Part shown: piece after piece, positions 53,450 to 64,000 of the stretch | Layout: each line of letters opens with the position of its first letter | Numbering within the stretch: the stretch's first letter is position 1 | Assembly: GCF_905171765.1 (NCBI RefSeq) | Contig: NC_053390.1 | Coordinates: 139,037,468 to 139,101,467 of the forward strand | Source: Bufo bufo | Lineage: Eukaryota > Chordata > Amphibia > Anura > Bufonidae | Length of the DNA stretch: 64,000 nucleotides | Direction of reading: 5' to 3' | Made by a program: the position numbers and the translations under genes | Notes under the pieces: generated by a model | Database searches by the model: none | The model's input: only the letters and a program-made list of their open reading frames with translations | What the model was told of the DNA's origin: nothing

Positions 53450-54328
53450 GATTGCCAGAGTGGTTCAGGGTGGCCTACAGTTTATGTAGATGTTATGTAC
53501 ACGTGTCACTGTGTTTCTACCTGGATATCCGTGGATCCCAGACGTGATGTGGTATGAAGCAGTGCAAAAGGGGTAGTTGAACTTGGATGATGAACAAGCA
53601 GAATAAATGGAGTCCAGACTTTGTAGCAACATTGAACAGTTGCTTTTACTTGGCATAAATTGGTACTCCAAACAGCTTCCAAACGATATCTTGGTCATCA
53701 GCAGGTATTGGCTTAGGTTTTGGCAGACAAATACTTCTCTGCAACAATCTCAGCTCTGCTATGTGGTAGCTCTCTCAGCTCTGCTATGTTTGGCTGGATA
53801 AATAGGAAACTCTTCCTCTTATGCTGGAACTAAAATTAGCTGTAGTCTGTAGTCTGTCTCTTGCTGATAATCCTAGGAACTTCTTGTCCTGACTTTAGAG
53901 TACCTCAAGCTTCGAATCAGCTTGGAAGGAGGCAATGCAAGCCCAGGAGCGGACAAGCAACAATGTAGACTTCAGAGGCAGGGCGTCTTGGCCTAGCAGA
54001 GCAGGCAGTGCTCTGCTAGCCAGCACAGAACCTCTACCTAAGGAGGGTGGACTAGAACTGCCCTCTAACTAACTAACTAAACTCCTCCCTCTAGCTACAG
54101 AGGGCTGGGAGGAAACAAAAGATTCCTCTCCAGGGAAGCTTATTCTGCCAATATTGCTGCCACCATCTGCTGGTGGACCAGGTTATTACACTTGAACATA
54201 ACAGTTTCATGAATAAATATGCACATTATTAGGTGATGATATGAAATACATTAGATATTATACGTTAGCACATAGGAAATGGTGGCAAGGTGTCAAAACA
54301 AGTGGTAGTGACACTCCGGGTCATTACA
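53450..54328 (-). mobile_element. LTR plus leader, inverted relative of the one at 9.3 kb
   Basis: LTR 53504-54328 on the minus strand (TGTAATGACCCGGAGTG to CAGTGACA), then leader to 53450 ending CTCTGGCAATC. Shared landmarks include GGATCCA/GGATATCC, GACTTTGT and CTCAGCTCTGCT. It diverges from the 9.3 kb copy enough to be an independent insertion. Again no internal coding region. Confidence 0.72.
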
Positions 54329-55576
54329 TTTTTAGCATCCATTTAGCCATTTCCATCTGAGATCCGATTTTCTTTAGGCGGAAAAAACAAAATGCATGCA
54401 GGACTTTTTTCTGTCTAAAAAAAACATCACAGATGGAAATGGCTCAAATGGATGCCAAATGTGCATAGCTGATACACAGGATTCATTTTTTCAAAGGATC
54501 CATTTTTTTTCTCTTTATTTTTCTGTTCATCAGACATATCAGAAGAACGGAAAAATAATGATGATGTGAACCCTCCCTTATGCACATTAAGCATCTGTTT
54601 GAGCCATTTCCATCAAAGATCCGTATTTTAGACGCCAAAAAAGAGTACTGCATGCAAAACCAGTAGTGAAGCCTTCAGAGAGATAAGAGATAAGAGAAAG
54701 ATCTGCACCCGTTCTGTGTTTTTAAACTGCACCTGTTTTTGGCTCACAATGACTGATGGAAATAAGTGACCAAACAACTGAATTGTGAACTCGGCCTTAA
54801 ACAACACATCTCAGACAGAAATGCACAGGATCCCTTTTTTGTAAAGGATCCGTATTTTTTTTCTGTTCTTCTAACAGATTAGAAGAGTGGGAAATGAAAC
54901 AGTGGTGTAAACTTTCCCTTAGGGATCATGCACACAAATGTGTGCAGGCCGTGCCTGTGTTGTGGCCCATAAACAGAGGGTCCTCAAAATATACGGGCAC
55001 TGGCCGTGTGCGCACCATATCATGGATACAGACCCATGAATGGGTCCGCAATCCAGAAGATACGGACTGGAGGCACAGAGCAGAAGGCCATGGAAGCACT
55101 ATGAAGCACTTCCATGGCATTTCGGTTCATGCCTCTGCACTTCAAAAGTGCAGAGCCTTCCACCAGCTCAGACCACGTGGATGGTGTCTGTGCATTGGGG
55201 ACCGCAATTTGCGCTCTTTACTTATTTGATCAGTTATTTCCAGGATTGGAGCCTCCACAGATATAAGGTATAAGGGAAAGATCTGCACCTGCTCTGTGTT
55301 TAGAACTGCACCTGGTTTTGGTTCACAATCCCTGATGGAAATCACTGACCAAACACTGATGTGTGAATGAGACATTACCTCAATACTAATCAGAGTTTTG
55401 CAAAAATACATGTAGATGGAGCACCTTTTTCCCATACAATGAAAGGACCTAATGCTTAGTTGGAAATGGTTTACTAACTGTTGTCGCTAGGTTTGCTGTA
55501 TTTAGAGAGTCAATGTTTACTATATTGTTTTTATAAACATTTATTATCGGTCTTGATAAACAACACTTCAGCCTAA
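54329..55576. other. Region of degraded MITE fragments
   Basis: CATCCATTTAGCCATTTCCATC (54340, 54425, 54600 in variants) recurs in both orientations, indicating a foldback repeat. 54909-55200 begins GGGATCATGCACACAAATG, like a PIF/Harbinger-type MITE left end, with TGGGTCCGCAATCC inside but no right end. No gene. Confidence 0.5.
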
Positions 55577-55668
55577 GGCTACTTTCGCACTAGCGTTTTG
55601 GCTTTCCATTCCTGAGATCCGTCATGAGCTCTCAGAAGCGGTCTAAAATGGATCAGTTTTGCCCTAAA
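55577..55668. mobile_element. PIF/Harbinger-type MITE left end, truncated
   Basis: GGCTACTTTCGCACTAGCG after TAA matches the MITE at 1993-2513 and is followed by GATCCGTCATGAGCTCTCA. Sequence stops resembling the family where the DIRS-like element begins. Confidence 0.7.
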
Positions 55669-55933
55669 GTTATGGCCGGACTGGGGGACAGGGCCTTTAG
55701 GGGAGGCCAACATGACGGGGGGGGTTTGGTTCAGGGAGACCCCAGGGGGTTGGGATTGGTTACTTTAGTTTGAGGGGCGTTTTAGAGGAGACCCCGGGGG
55801 GTAGGGACTGGATAATTTAAGTGTAGGGGTGGGTATTGAACAGTTAAATTGTGGTTGTAGGGAGAAGAAGGGTGCCATTTTAGATTGGATTTAAAAGAGC
55901 TAAGACACGTTAGTTGTATTCGGCTTACCCATA

Positions 55934-57470
55934 ATGGAGCAATTGGAGGGAGTCATTAGACAGCTGAGGGCGGCAGTGGAGATTCAGGGGCCCGAATGGA
56001 TCCAGGGACAGGTGCAGGAGCTGTTGCGGGGGGCACCAGCTTCGCCTCAGTCCATAACTATCTGGCTGCGGCGGGCGAGGCCTCCTGGGCGCTTCAGTCG
56101 GCAGTATTCCCCCCCCCCGGGCTCAGCGCCGAATGCAGAACCCTTCCAAGGACCCTTCACGCCGGGAAGCGGTGGGGAAAGCCTCCTTCCGAACTCCCCG
56201 GCGTGGAAGGAATCCAGTGAGTAGGCAGAGCCCTAGGAGTGGCCGGGCCCGGTCAACCCCGTCTTCTGGTGGATGCGGTGTGAGAGCAGGACCGGGATTG
56301 GCAGGCACCCTCACAGGTCCTGGAGGCGAGGGTGCCCCTCTGCGTGTTTATCTCACCGGAAGGCACGGGGCTGCTGCAAGTCCAGAGGCAGCGTGCAGCA
56401 GGCCTCCGTCATCAGAGAGGCAGCAAGAAAGAAGCTCCACCCCCTCTTGGTCTTCATCTGACGGGAGCACCGCTAACATCCCTGGCATGTGCTCTGCCAG
56501 GGGAAAGAATGTAGGGACATCTTCACCTGAAGACAGTCGATTGGCGCAGAGTACTGGACAACTGGATGCAGGATTTTCAGCTGATGGGGTCACAGCACCC
56601 AGACAGCCAGGTGAGATTTCATGGGGACCCTTAGCACAGTTAGCGGCGGGTACTTGGGGCGGTGGGGGCCCCCCATTGACTTAGGTAGGGGTTTGGGTCA
56701 GTTGTTGGGGGGTTAGCGGGTTTGCTTGCAGTTTGGGGAACGGGGGGGTGTTGCCAGCTTGGGGGGTAGCGGGTGCCCCTGGTGGGTCTGGTATGGCAGG
56801 GGTTGGCAGGCTAGGCATAGGGGGCAATGTGGCATCGGTGCAAACTCAGGCGGGGAGTGCCGCGTAGCAATAAACGGTTCAGTTAGATGACAAGGCGAGG
56901 GCGGAGGTTTATGTATGTATTGAGGGCCTGTTTGGGGCTCATTTAAAGCAAGAGGTAAGGGAGCGTACTTGGAAAGGTGAATATGTTGAGATTTTTTCCC
57001 TGCTCCCTTTAGAGAAATTTAATCTGGATAGGGTAAGGAGGGACGAGAATAAAAAAGATGAGGAAGAAAGGCGGAGATATCGTTTAATACTGCGAACGTT
57101 CCCGAATTGGTTGCAGGTGTTTGCGATATTGGCGAGCGTGATAGGGAAGAAGGCACCAGAGTGCTGTTCGGCACTGTTCTGCTACTTGGACACAATCGGC
57201 GAGGCGTATCGGGTGTACGTGGGGATAGCATGGTTGCGGTACGATGAGCAGTTTAGACAGCAGAAGGCGATGCGTGGGATCACAAAGATATAGCTTTCAC
57301 CAGTCCTTTGGTGGGGAATTGGGAGGTAGGGGTCAGCCCAATGTCGTGGCAGTGTCCGCAAAGGGATTATGCTTCTCATTTAATGATTGAGGCTATAAAT
57401 TCGGGCCAAACTGCAAGTTCAAGCACGAATGCTCCGTTTGTGGGGGTCCCATGGGGCGGTGCGATGTTTT
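55934..57470 (+). pseudogene. DIRS-like element gag, frameshifted
   Basis: Starts MEQLEGVIRQLRAAVEIQGP at 55934, a start seen in vertebrate DIRS-type Gag proteins. The reading then moves through a Ser/Pro/Arg-rich stretch in another frame (56133-56684). It continues as FSLLPLEKFNLDR, LRTFPNWLQVFAILASVIG and AWLRYDEQFRQQKAMR up to 57293. Further on, in another frame, KFGPNCKFKHECSVCGG (about 57400-57450) looks like a CCCH-type zinc-binding tail. At least three frame changes and a stop at 57293 break it. Gag should form the ribonucleoprotein particle. Confidence 0.72.
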
Positions 57471-57609
57471 AGGGGAAATAGGCAAAAAAGGGGGAGATGC
57501 CAGTCCGTCTGGAAAGGATGAAGCTCTTCCCCACTAGATATCATAATAAAGAGCAGGTGTTTTTGTTACGGGAGGGTTTTTTGTGGGGGTTTTAAAATTC
57601 AGTTCGTTC

Positions 57610-58860
57610 CAGGGGAGGCGGTGTTATTAAAAAAAGAACTTGAGATCGGCTAGGGGACATCCGGAGATAGTGGCGGAAAAACTTAAAAAAGAGGTCTTGC
57701 TAGGTCCGTTCTTGGAGCCGCCATTAGTGAATCTGCGGGTGTCGCCATTGGGGGTGGTTCCAAAGAAGGGGATGAATAATCATTTATCATTTCTTAGGGG
57801 ATCGTCACTCAATGATGGTATTGATCCGGACTTGTGTTCCGAGGTCTATACCTCATTTGATGCGGCAGTGGAGTGGGTTGAAAAGTTTGGAATAGGGGCG
57901 TTGCTAGCAAAAACGGACATTGAGGCAGTGTTTAGGTTATTGCCAGTGCATCCGGATTGTTTGCATCTGTTGGGGTATTTTGGGATGGGGTTTTATTTGT
58001 AGATCAATGTTTGCCAATGGGCTGTTCTCTGTCCTGCGCGTATTTTGAAGCGTTTAGCTCATTTTTAGAATGGGCAGTGACGAACGTGTCAGGTTGTGAA
58101 TCCATCATTCACTACCTGGACGACTTTCTGTGTATTGGGCCTCCGGACTCACGCGTTTGTGCGCTGTTGTTGCACACGGTAGGTACGTTGTTCAGGGCGT
58201 TTGGAGTTCCATTGGCGGAAGAAATGACGGGCCGGTCACGGAATAGAATTTTTGGGGAATAGTGATTGATACGATTAGGATGGAATGTAGACTGCCTATG
58301 GACAAGTTGGTGGATTTAAAAGGGGAAGTAGAGAGGGCTAGTCGATTAAAAAAGATAACATTGCGGGAGCTTCAGTCACTTTTTGGAAAACTCAATTTTG
58401 CGTGCCAGATTATGCCTATAGGGAGGGTGTTTAGCAGACGGTTAGCGGGGGCGACGGCGGGTGTGGTTGCACCACATCATAACATCCGGTTAGGTAATGA
58501 ATTGACAGCGGACTTGGAAGTTTGGAGTTCCTTTTTAGAGACCTATAACGGTCACTCGCTATTCATGGGGGATTCTTTTTATTTTGAGTTATTTTCGGAC
58601 GCGGCTGGGGGTTGTGGTTTTGGGGTGTACTGCAGAGGTCAATGGTGTTCTGGGAGTTGGGCACATAGTTGGGTGGAAAGGAGATGGTTTAAAAATCTAG
58701 CATTGTTGGAGCTCTTCCCTACAGTGGTGGCGGTTATGTGTGGGGAAAATTTTTCAGGGCTAAAAAAGTTTGATTCCACTATGATAACTTGGGAGTGGTT
58801 CAGGCGATAAACGAGTTGTCGGCCTCGTCACCGTTAGTGGTGCGGCTGCTTCAGCGGCTT
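57610..58860 (+). pseudogene. DIRS-like reverse transcriptase and RNase H, two frameshifts
   Basis: RT motifs in order: PLGVVPKK, LLAKTDIEAVFRLLPVHPD (first catalytic Asp), CLPMGCSLSCAYFEAFSSFL, and the catalytic YLDD box in SIIHYLDDFLCIG. The thumb and RNase H follow (LQSLFGKLNFACQI; FELFSDAAGGCGFGVYCRG; LALLELFPTVVAV). Frame changes occur near 57985 (within HLLGYF..WDG) and near 58255. Catalytic residues look intact. The Gly-rich FSDAAGG and LELFP motifs are those of the DIRS/Ngaro RNase H. Confidence 0.85.
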
Positions 58861-59284
58861 GTATTAGAGTAACTGTCGCTTAATGCCTGGGTGGTGGCAG
58901 TCCATGTACCAGGGTCGATAACTGTATTGCTGATGCTCTCTCTCGTTCGCAGTGGGATCGGTTCCGGCTGATGGCTCCAGAGGCAGAAGAGTTTGGGAGG
59001 GAGTTCCCAAGTTGCCTAAGGGATCTTCTGGATGGACAGTAGCAGGGCTCATTCAGGCATCATTGGCGCCCAGTACGTGGGCGACTTATTTGAAAACATG
59101 GCAGTATTGGGAGGACTGGTGTGTTTGATTGGGGGTTGGGAAGGAAGAGTTGGAGGTTCTGTTGTTATTGTCTATAGGTTATTGTAGGGATGAGAGATGG
59201 TCGGTGGGAAAAATGAATAGTTGTATAGCTGGTTTGGCCTTTGGGTTCAAGCTTAGAAAAATGACGGACTTTATAGGAGGGTAG
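58861..59284 (+). pseudogene. Start of DIRS-like tyrosine recombinase
   Basis: After RNase H, 59040-59110 reads SLAPSTWATYLKTWQYWEDW, the N-terminal core-binding (SAM-like) segment of a phage-type tyrosine recombinase. 59180-59260 reads RDERWSVGKMNSCIAGLAFG in a shifted frame. The catalytic RHRY domain is absent because the element is truncated at about 59280. Confidence 0.68.
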
Positions 59285-60960
59285 CACGGAAGCACTGAAA
59301 AACTATAAGGAAAAAAATAGATAATGAAAAAAACAAATAAAAGCGGCCAAACTAGAGACCGAGTTAAAAAGTATAAATCTGAAGGTGTCGGCCCTTTAAA
59401 GAGTAATGAGGGGGGAGTCGCATAGAGCGACGAGGAGAAAGCAAAGCTTTTTTTCTCCAATGTATTCACTGAGGAAAATAAACTGTCAGATGGCATGCAG
59501 AATGTAAAAATAAATTCCCCATTAAAAGTGTCCTGTCTGACCCAGGAAGAAGTACATCAGCGACTTAAAAAGATTAAAATAGACAAATCGCCAGGACCGC
59601 ATGTCATACACCCCCGTATCTTAAGGGAATTAAGTAATATCATAGCCAGACTCTTATTTCTGATATTTGCAGACTCTATACAAACAGGGAATGTCCCACA
59701 GGATTGGCGCATGGCAAATCTGGTGCCAATATTCAAAAAGGGTCCAAAAACAGAGCCTGGAAACTATAGGCCAGTAAGTTTAACATCTGTTGTGGGTAAA
59801 CTGTTTGAAGGTTTTCTAAGAGATGCTATCTTAGAGCATCTCAACGGAAATAAGCAAATAACGCCACATCAGCATGGCTTCGTGAGGGATCGGTCATGCC
59901 AAACTAATTTAATCCGTTTCTATGAGGAGGTAAGTTCTAGACTTGACAGCGGCGAATCAATGGATGTCATATATCTGGACTTCTCCAAAGCATTTGACAC
60001 TATAGCCACATAAAAGGTTAGTATATAAAATGAGAATGCTCGGACTGGGAGAAAATGTCTGTATGTGGGTAAGTAACTGGCTGAGGGATAGAAAACAGAG
60101 GGTGGTTATTAATGGTACACACTAAGATTGGGTCACTGTCACTAGTGGGGTACCTCAGGGGTCAGTATTGGGCCCTATTCTCTTCAATATATTTATTCAT
60201 GATCTTGTAGAAGGCTTGCATAGTAAAGTATCAATTTTCGCAGATGACACTAAACTGTGTAAAGTAATTAACACTGAAGAGGACAGTATACTACTACAGA
60301 GGGATCTGGATAGATTGGAGATGAGGTTTAACACTGACAAATGTAAAGTTATGCACATGGGAAGGAATAATGCAAGTCACCCGTACATACTAAATGGTAA
60401 AACACTCGGTAACACTGACATGGAAAAGGATCTAGGAATTTTAATAATCAGCAAACTAAGCTGCAAAAAACAGTGTCAGGCAGCTGCTGCAAAGGCCAAT
60501 AAGATAATGGGTTGCATCAAAAGGGGTGATAGTCCTACCACTTTACAAATCGTTAGTCAGACCACACATAGAGTACTGTGCACAGTTCTGGGCTCCTGTA
60601 AACAAGGCAGACATAGCAGAGCTGGAGAGGGTCCAGAGGAGGGCAACTAAAGTAATAACTGGAATAGGGAAACTGCAGTACCCTGAAAGATTATCAAAAT
60701 TAGGGTTATTCACTTTTTATAAAATAGACGACTGAGGTGAGATCTAATTAATATGTGTAAATATATCAGGGGTCAGTACAGAGATCTATCCCATCATCTT
60801 TATCCCCAGGACTGTGACTGTGACGAGGGGACATCCTCTGCGTCTGGAGGAAAGAAGGTTTGTACACAAACATAGAAGAGGCTTCTTTACGGTAAGAGCA
60901 GTGAGACTATGGTACTCTCTACCTGAGGAGGTGGTGATGGTGAGTACAATAAAGAAATGT
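59285..60960 (+). mobile_element. CR1/L2-type LINE, 5' truncated
   Basis: Plus-strand LINE beginning within the region before RT and ending near 60960. It differs clearly from the LINE at 33-37 kb (for example LVRPHIEYCAQFWAP against LVRPHLEYCAQYWRP), so a second family or lineage is present. Confidence 0.85.
59495..60960 (+). pseudogene. LINE ORF2: reverse transcriptase, multiple lesions
   Basis: RT motifs: IDKSPGPHVIHPRILREL, NYRPVSLTSVVGKLFE, IYLDFSKAFDT, then a stop/frameshift at 60013 and a gap in frame to 60168. GVPQGSVLGPILFNIFIHDL continues to the intact catalytic FADDTKLC. A second frameshift lies near 60530 before LPLYKSLVRPHIEYCAQFW and LERVQRRATKVI, then a stop at 60735. A last piece (RGHPLRLEERRF, then GFFTVRAVRLWYSLPEEVV) extends to about 60950. 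The order and C terminus are those of CR1/L2-type LINEs. Confidence 0.9.
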
Positions 60961-61137
60961 TGTTTTTTAATTTATTGTACAATCTGCTCTAATTATTTTA
61001 CACAATTCACTTAGGCTCTGTTTGCACCACATTATTGCATTAGATACTTTTAAAATAACATGCCACAAGATGCCTATCCTGTCGCCTCCTGCTACTACTG
61101 ACTTTTATTTTACAAACAGTGGGGCACATTTTATTAA

Positions 61138-63542
61138 CCCCTTAAGGACTCAGCCCTATTTCACCTTAAGGACTTGGCCATTTTTTGCAAATCTGACCAG
61201 TGTCACTTTAAGTGCTGATAACTTTAAAACCCTTGACTTATCAAGGCCATTCTGAGATAGTTTTTTCATCACATATTGTACTTCATGACACTGGTAAAAT
61301 AAAGTTAAAAAAAAATCTTTTTTATTTATAAAAAAAATACCAAATTTACCAATTTTTTTTTTAAAAAATGCAAATTTTCAAGTTTCAATTTCTCTACTTC
61401 TATAATACATAGTAATACCTCCAAAAATAGTTATTACTTTACATTTCCCCATATGTCTACTTCATGTTTGGATCATTTTGGGAATGATATTTTATTTTTT
61501 GGGGATGTTACAAGGCTTAGAAGTTTAGAAGAAAATCTTGAAATTTTTCAGAAATTTTCAAAAACCCAATTTTTAGAGACCAGTTCAGGTCTGAAGTCAC
61601 TTTGCGAGGCTTATATAATAGAAACCACCCAAAAATGACCCCATTCTATAAACTACACCCCTCAAGGTATTCAAAACTGATTTTACAAACGTTGTTAACC
61701 CTTTAGGTGTTCCACAAGAATTAATGGAACATAGAGATACAATTTCAAAATTTCACTTTTTGGCAGATTTTCCATTTTTATATTTTTTTCAATTTGTTAC
61801 AAAGCAAGGGTTAACAGCCAAACCAAACTCAATATTTATGGCCCTGATTCGGTCGTTTACAGAAACACCCCATATGTGGTCGTAAACCGCTGTACGGGCA
61901 CACGGCAGGGCGCTGAAGGAAAGGAATGCCGTACGATTTTTGGAAGGCAGGTTTTGCTGGACTGTTTTTTTTTTACACCATGTCCCATTTGAAGCCCCCC
62001 TGATGCACCCCTAGAGTAGAAACTCCAAAAAAGTGACCCCATTTTAGAAACTACGGGATAGGGTGGCAGTATTTTTGGTACTAGTTTAGGGTACATATGA
62101 TTTTTAGTTGCTCTATATTACACTTTTTGTGAGGCAAGGTAACAAGAAATAACTGTTTTGGCACCGTTTTTATTTTTTGTTATTTACAACATTCATCTGA
62201 CAGGTTAGATCATGTGATATTTTTATAGACCAGGTTGTCACGGATGCGGCGATACCTAATATGTATACCTTTTTTTTATTTATGTAAGTTTTACACAATG
62301 ATTTCTTTTTTGAAACAAAAAAAAATGATGTTTTAGTGTTTCCATAGTCTGAGAGCCATAATTTTTTCCGTTTTTGGGCGATTACCTTGGCTAGGGTATG
62401 ATTTTTGCGGTATGAGATGACGGTTTTATTGGCACTATTTTGGGGTGCATATGACTTTTTGATAGCTTGCTATTACACTTTTTGTGATGTAAGGTGACAA
62501 AAAATGGTTTATTTAGCAGTTTTTATTTTTTATTTTTTACGGTGTTCATCTGAGGGGTTAGGTCATGTGATATTTTTATAGAGCTTAATATGTATACTTT
62601 TTTATTTATGTAAGTTTTACACAATAACAGCTTTTTTAAAACAAAAAAAAAGATGTTTTAGTGTCTCCATTATCTGAGCCATAGTTTTTTTTATTTTTTG
62701 GGCGATTGTCTCAGGTAGGGGCTCATTTTTTGCGGGATGAGGTGACGGTTAGATTGGTACTATTTTGGTGGGCAAACGCCATTTTGATCACTTGCTGTTG
62801 TACTTTTTGTGGTGTAAGGTGACATAAAAATGGTTTATTTAGCACAGTTTTTATTTTTTTACGGTGTTCATCTGAGCCGGTCGATACGGACGCGGCGATA
62901 CCTAATATGTATACTTTTTTTTTTTTTCCTATTTTTAACCAATTTTTTTTTCTTTATTTGGGAAAAATGACGTTTTTGTTTATTTTTACTTGAAACTTTA
63001 CATTTTTTGGGGGGAAAACTTTATTTTTTAAACTTTTTTTTTTTCACTTTATTTTTTGTCCCACTTTGGGACTTGAACTTTTGGGGCTCTAATCCTTTAC
63101 AATGCATTCCAATACTTCTGTATTGGAATGCATTGGCTGTATGAGTAATACTGTGTGTATTACTCATACAGCTTCCGGCCTGTGAGATCCAGGGGGCTGG
63201 ATCTCACAGGCTCGTCACCGGAAGGCAGCCTTACTTAGGCATCGCACTGCCTTCCATGCTATCGGGTCCCCCCTACAGCCGCATGGGGACCCGATGGCAC
63301 CGCCACACGCCGCCGCAAACCGCAGGTATGAATTGACCTGCGGTTTGCGGTGATCGCCGATACGGGGGGGTCACGTGAATTCCCCCCGCGTTGTGACAGG
63401 ATGCCCTCTGAATGATTTCAGCGGACATCCTGTTCCTATTAACCCCCAGCCGCGCCACAATTTAGTTTTAAAGTTATGATATACCGGTACGTCATGGGTC
63501 CTTAAGGACTTGGGAAACATGCCGTCATAAGTCCTTAAGGGG
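61138..63542 (+). mobile_element. TTAA-flanked element with perfect 13 bp terminal repeats
   Basis: CCCCTTAAGGACT at the left, AGTCCTTAAGGGG at the right, flanked by TTAA (61134-61137, 63543-63546). The interior shares the TCATGTGATATTTTTATAGA/ACCTAATATGTATAC blocks with 12472-15863 in opposite orientation. The right end is GC-rich with foldbacks (63110-63180, 63300-63350). No transposase, so non-autonomous; piggyBac or Kolobok are candidate superfamilies. Confidence 0.85.
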
Positions 63543-63546
63543 TTAA

Positions 63547-64000
63547 AGGGCTTGTCTCACTTCAGCAAAAAACATCATTTATTATGTAGAGGAAGTTAAT
63601 ACAAACTACTTACTAATGTATTATGATTCTCCATATTGCCTCCTTTGCAGGCTGGATTTATTTTTCCATCACATTATACACTGCTGGTTTCCATGGTTAC
63701 AACCCCTCTGCAATTCATCAGTGGTGGCTGTGTATGTACACTATAGGAAAAAGCACCAGCCCATGTGCACTCCTACAGTAAAGGTCACCAGAAAGGTCAG
63801 CCTTTTTTCTTATAGTGTGCAAGCATGACCACCATGGATGGACTGCACTGGTGGTCATAAACATGGAAACCAGCAGTGTATAGTGTGATAGAAAACTGAA
63901 ACGGGCAAGCAAAGGAAGCAATATGGATAATAGCAATACATTAGTAAGTACCTTGTATTAACTTTGTCTACATGAGAAATGCCATTTGCTGAAGTGAGAC
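63547..64000. mobile_element. Second copy of the TTAA MITE (see 344-795)
   Basis: AGGGCTTGTCTCACTTCAGC starts directly after the TTAA shared with the preceding element. Arms match 344-795 (TTAGTAAGTACCTTGTATTA, CTATAGGAAAAAGCACC). The window ends at ACTTCAGC..GAGAC complement, a few bases before the expected terminus. Confidence 0.85.

Larger units (their letters stand above)
55669..59284 (+). mobile_element. DIRS/Ngaro-like tyrosine-recombinase retroelement, 3' truncated
   Basis: Order gag-like, RT, RNase H, start of tyrosine recombinase, all on the plus strand; this is the layout of DIRS-type elements, which integrate with a recombinase and not an integrase. The base composition (G-rich coding strand, GGGGGT runs) differs from its surroundings. 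The recombinase is cut off at about 59280 where a LINE begins. Terminal repeats are not identified, and the left boundary is estimated. Confidence 0.8.

Noticed and set aside
56133..56684. 183-residue open frame as an independent gene
   Set aside because: It lies between Gag pieces of the DIRS-like element in a Pro/Ser/Arg-rich, GC-rich stretch; more likely a shifted part of Gag.
1..64000. A host protein-coding gene
   Set aside because: Every long frame is explained by a mobile element or tandem repeat; the unexplained stretches hold only short frames without motifs. An exon shorter than about 50 codons could have been missed.

Overview
This window looks like non-genic DNA from an amphibian, most likely a frog or toad. 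I infer this from the repertoire of mobile elements: Tc1 elements, hAT and PIF/Harbinger-type MITEs, DIRS-like, Penelope-like and CR1/L2-like retroelements, a Ty3/Gypsy chromovirus and a class I endogenous retrovirus (ERV). The species cannot be named from sequence alone. I found no host exon, tRNA, rRNA or bacterial-type gene. Nearly every supportable feature is a transposable element, a fragment of one, or a tandem or inverted repeat inside one.

Layout. 1-3.7 kb: MITEs and a 1.7 kb hAT element. 3.7-8.8 kb: three PIF/Harbinger-like foldback elements nested inside one another around a 1.25 kb hairpin, with a Tc1 transposon in the right arm. 9.3-10.1 kb: an LTR. 10.2-15.9 kb: a long TTAA-flanked element carrying another Tc1 copy and three MITEs. 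17.2-38.7 kb: one Ty3/Gypsy chromovirus (minus strand) that has become a stack of insertions. An ERV sits in its 3' LTR (TSD GAAC), a hAT in its integrase (TSD GGTAGGCA), an L2-like 3' end in its RT, and a 6.3 kb hAT in its gag (TSD ATGGTTAA). That last hAT itself contains another hAT (TSD GCTATGCT) and a CR1-type LINE, and the LINE is split by a further hAT (TSD CTCTAGAG).

40.3-52.2 kb: a second stack. A hAT (TSD CCCTAGGA) holds a Penelope-like element with inverted flanking copies and a hammerhead-ribozyme-like motif. That element is split by a 7 kb hAT (perfect TSD GCAGATAC), which holds a TTAA-flanked element containing a satellite of about 190 bp that appears to have grown from a MITE. 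53.4-54.3 kb: an inverted copy of the LTR at 9.3 kb. 55.7-59.3 kb: a DIRS/Ngaro-like retroelement truncated in its tyrosine recombinase. 59.3-61 kb: a CR1/L2-type LINE. 61.1-63.5 kb: a TTAA element with perfect 13 bp TIRs. 63.5-64 kb: a second copy of the MITE found at 344-795.

The best candidates for undescribed biology are in the ERV and the Penelope-like element. The ERV has LTRs differing at 1 of 499 positions although its coding region is gutted, so it was probably copied as a defective passenger using proteins from another element. Its Gag carries a RanBP2-type zinc finger directly after a fused PTAP/PPPY late domain, and its leader carries four repeated hairpins. All coding regions here carry at least one disabling change. 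Target-site duplications were read by eye and are the firmest evidence in this annotation.
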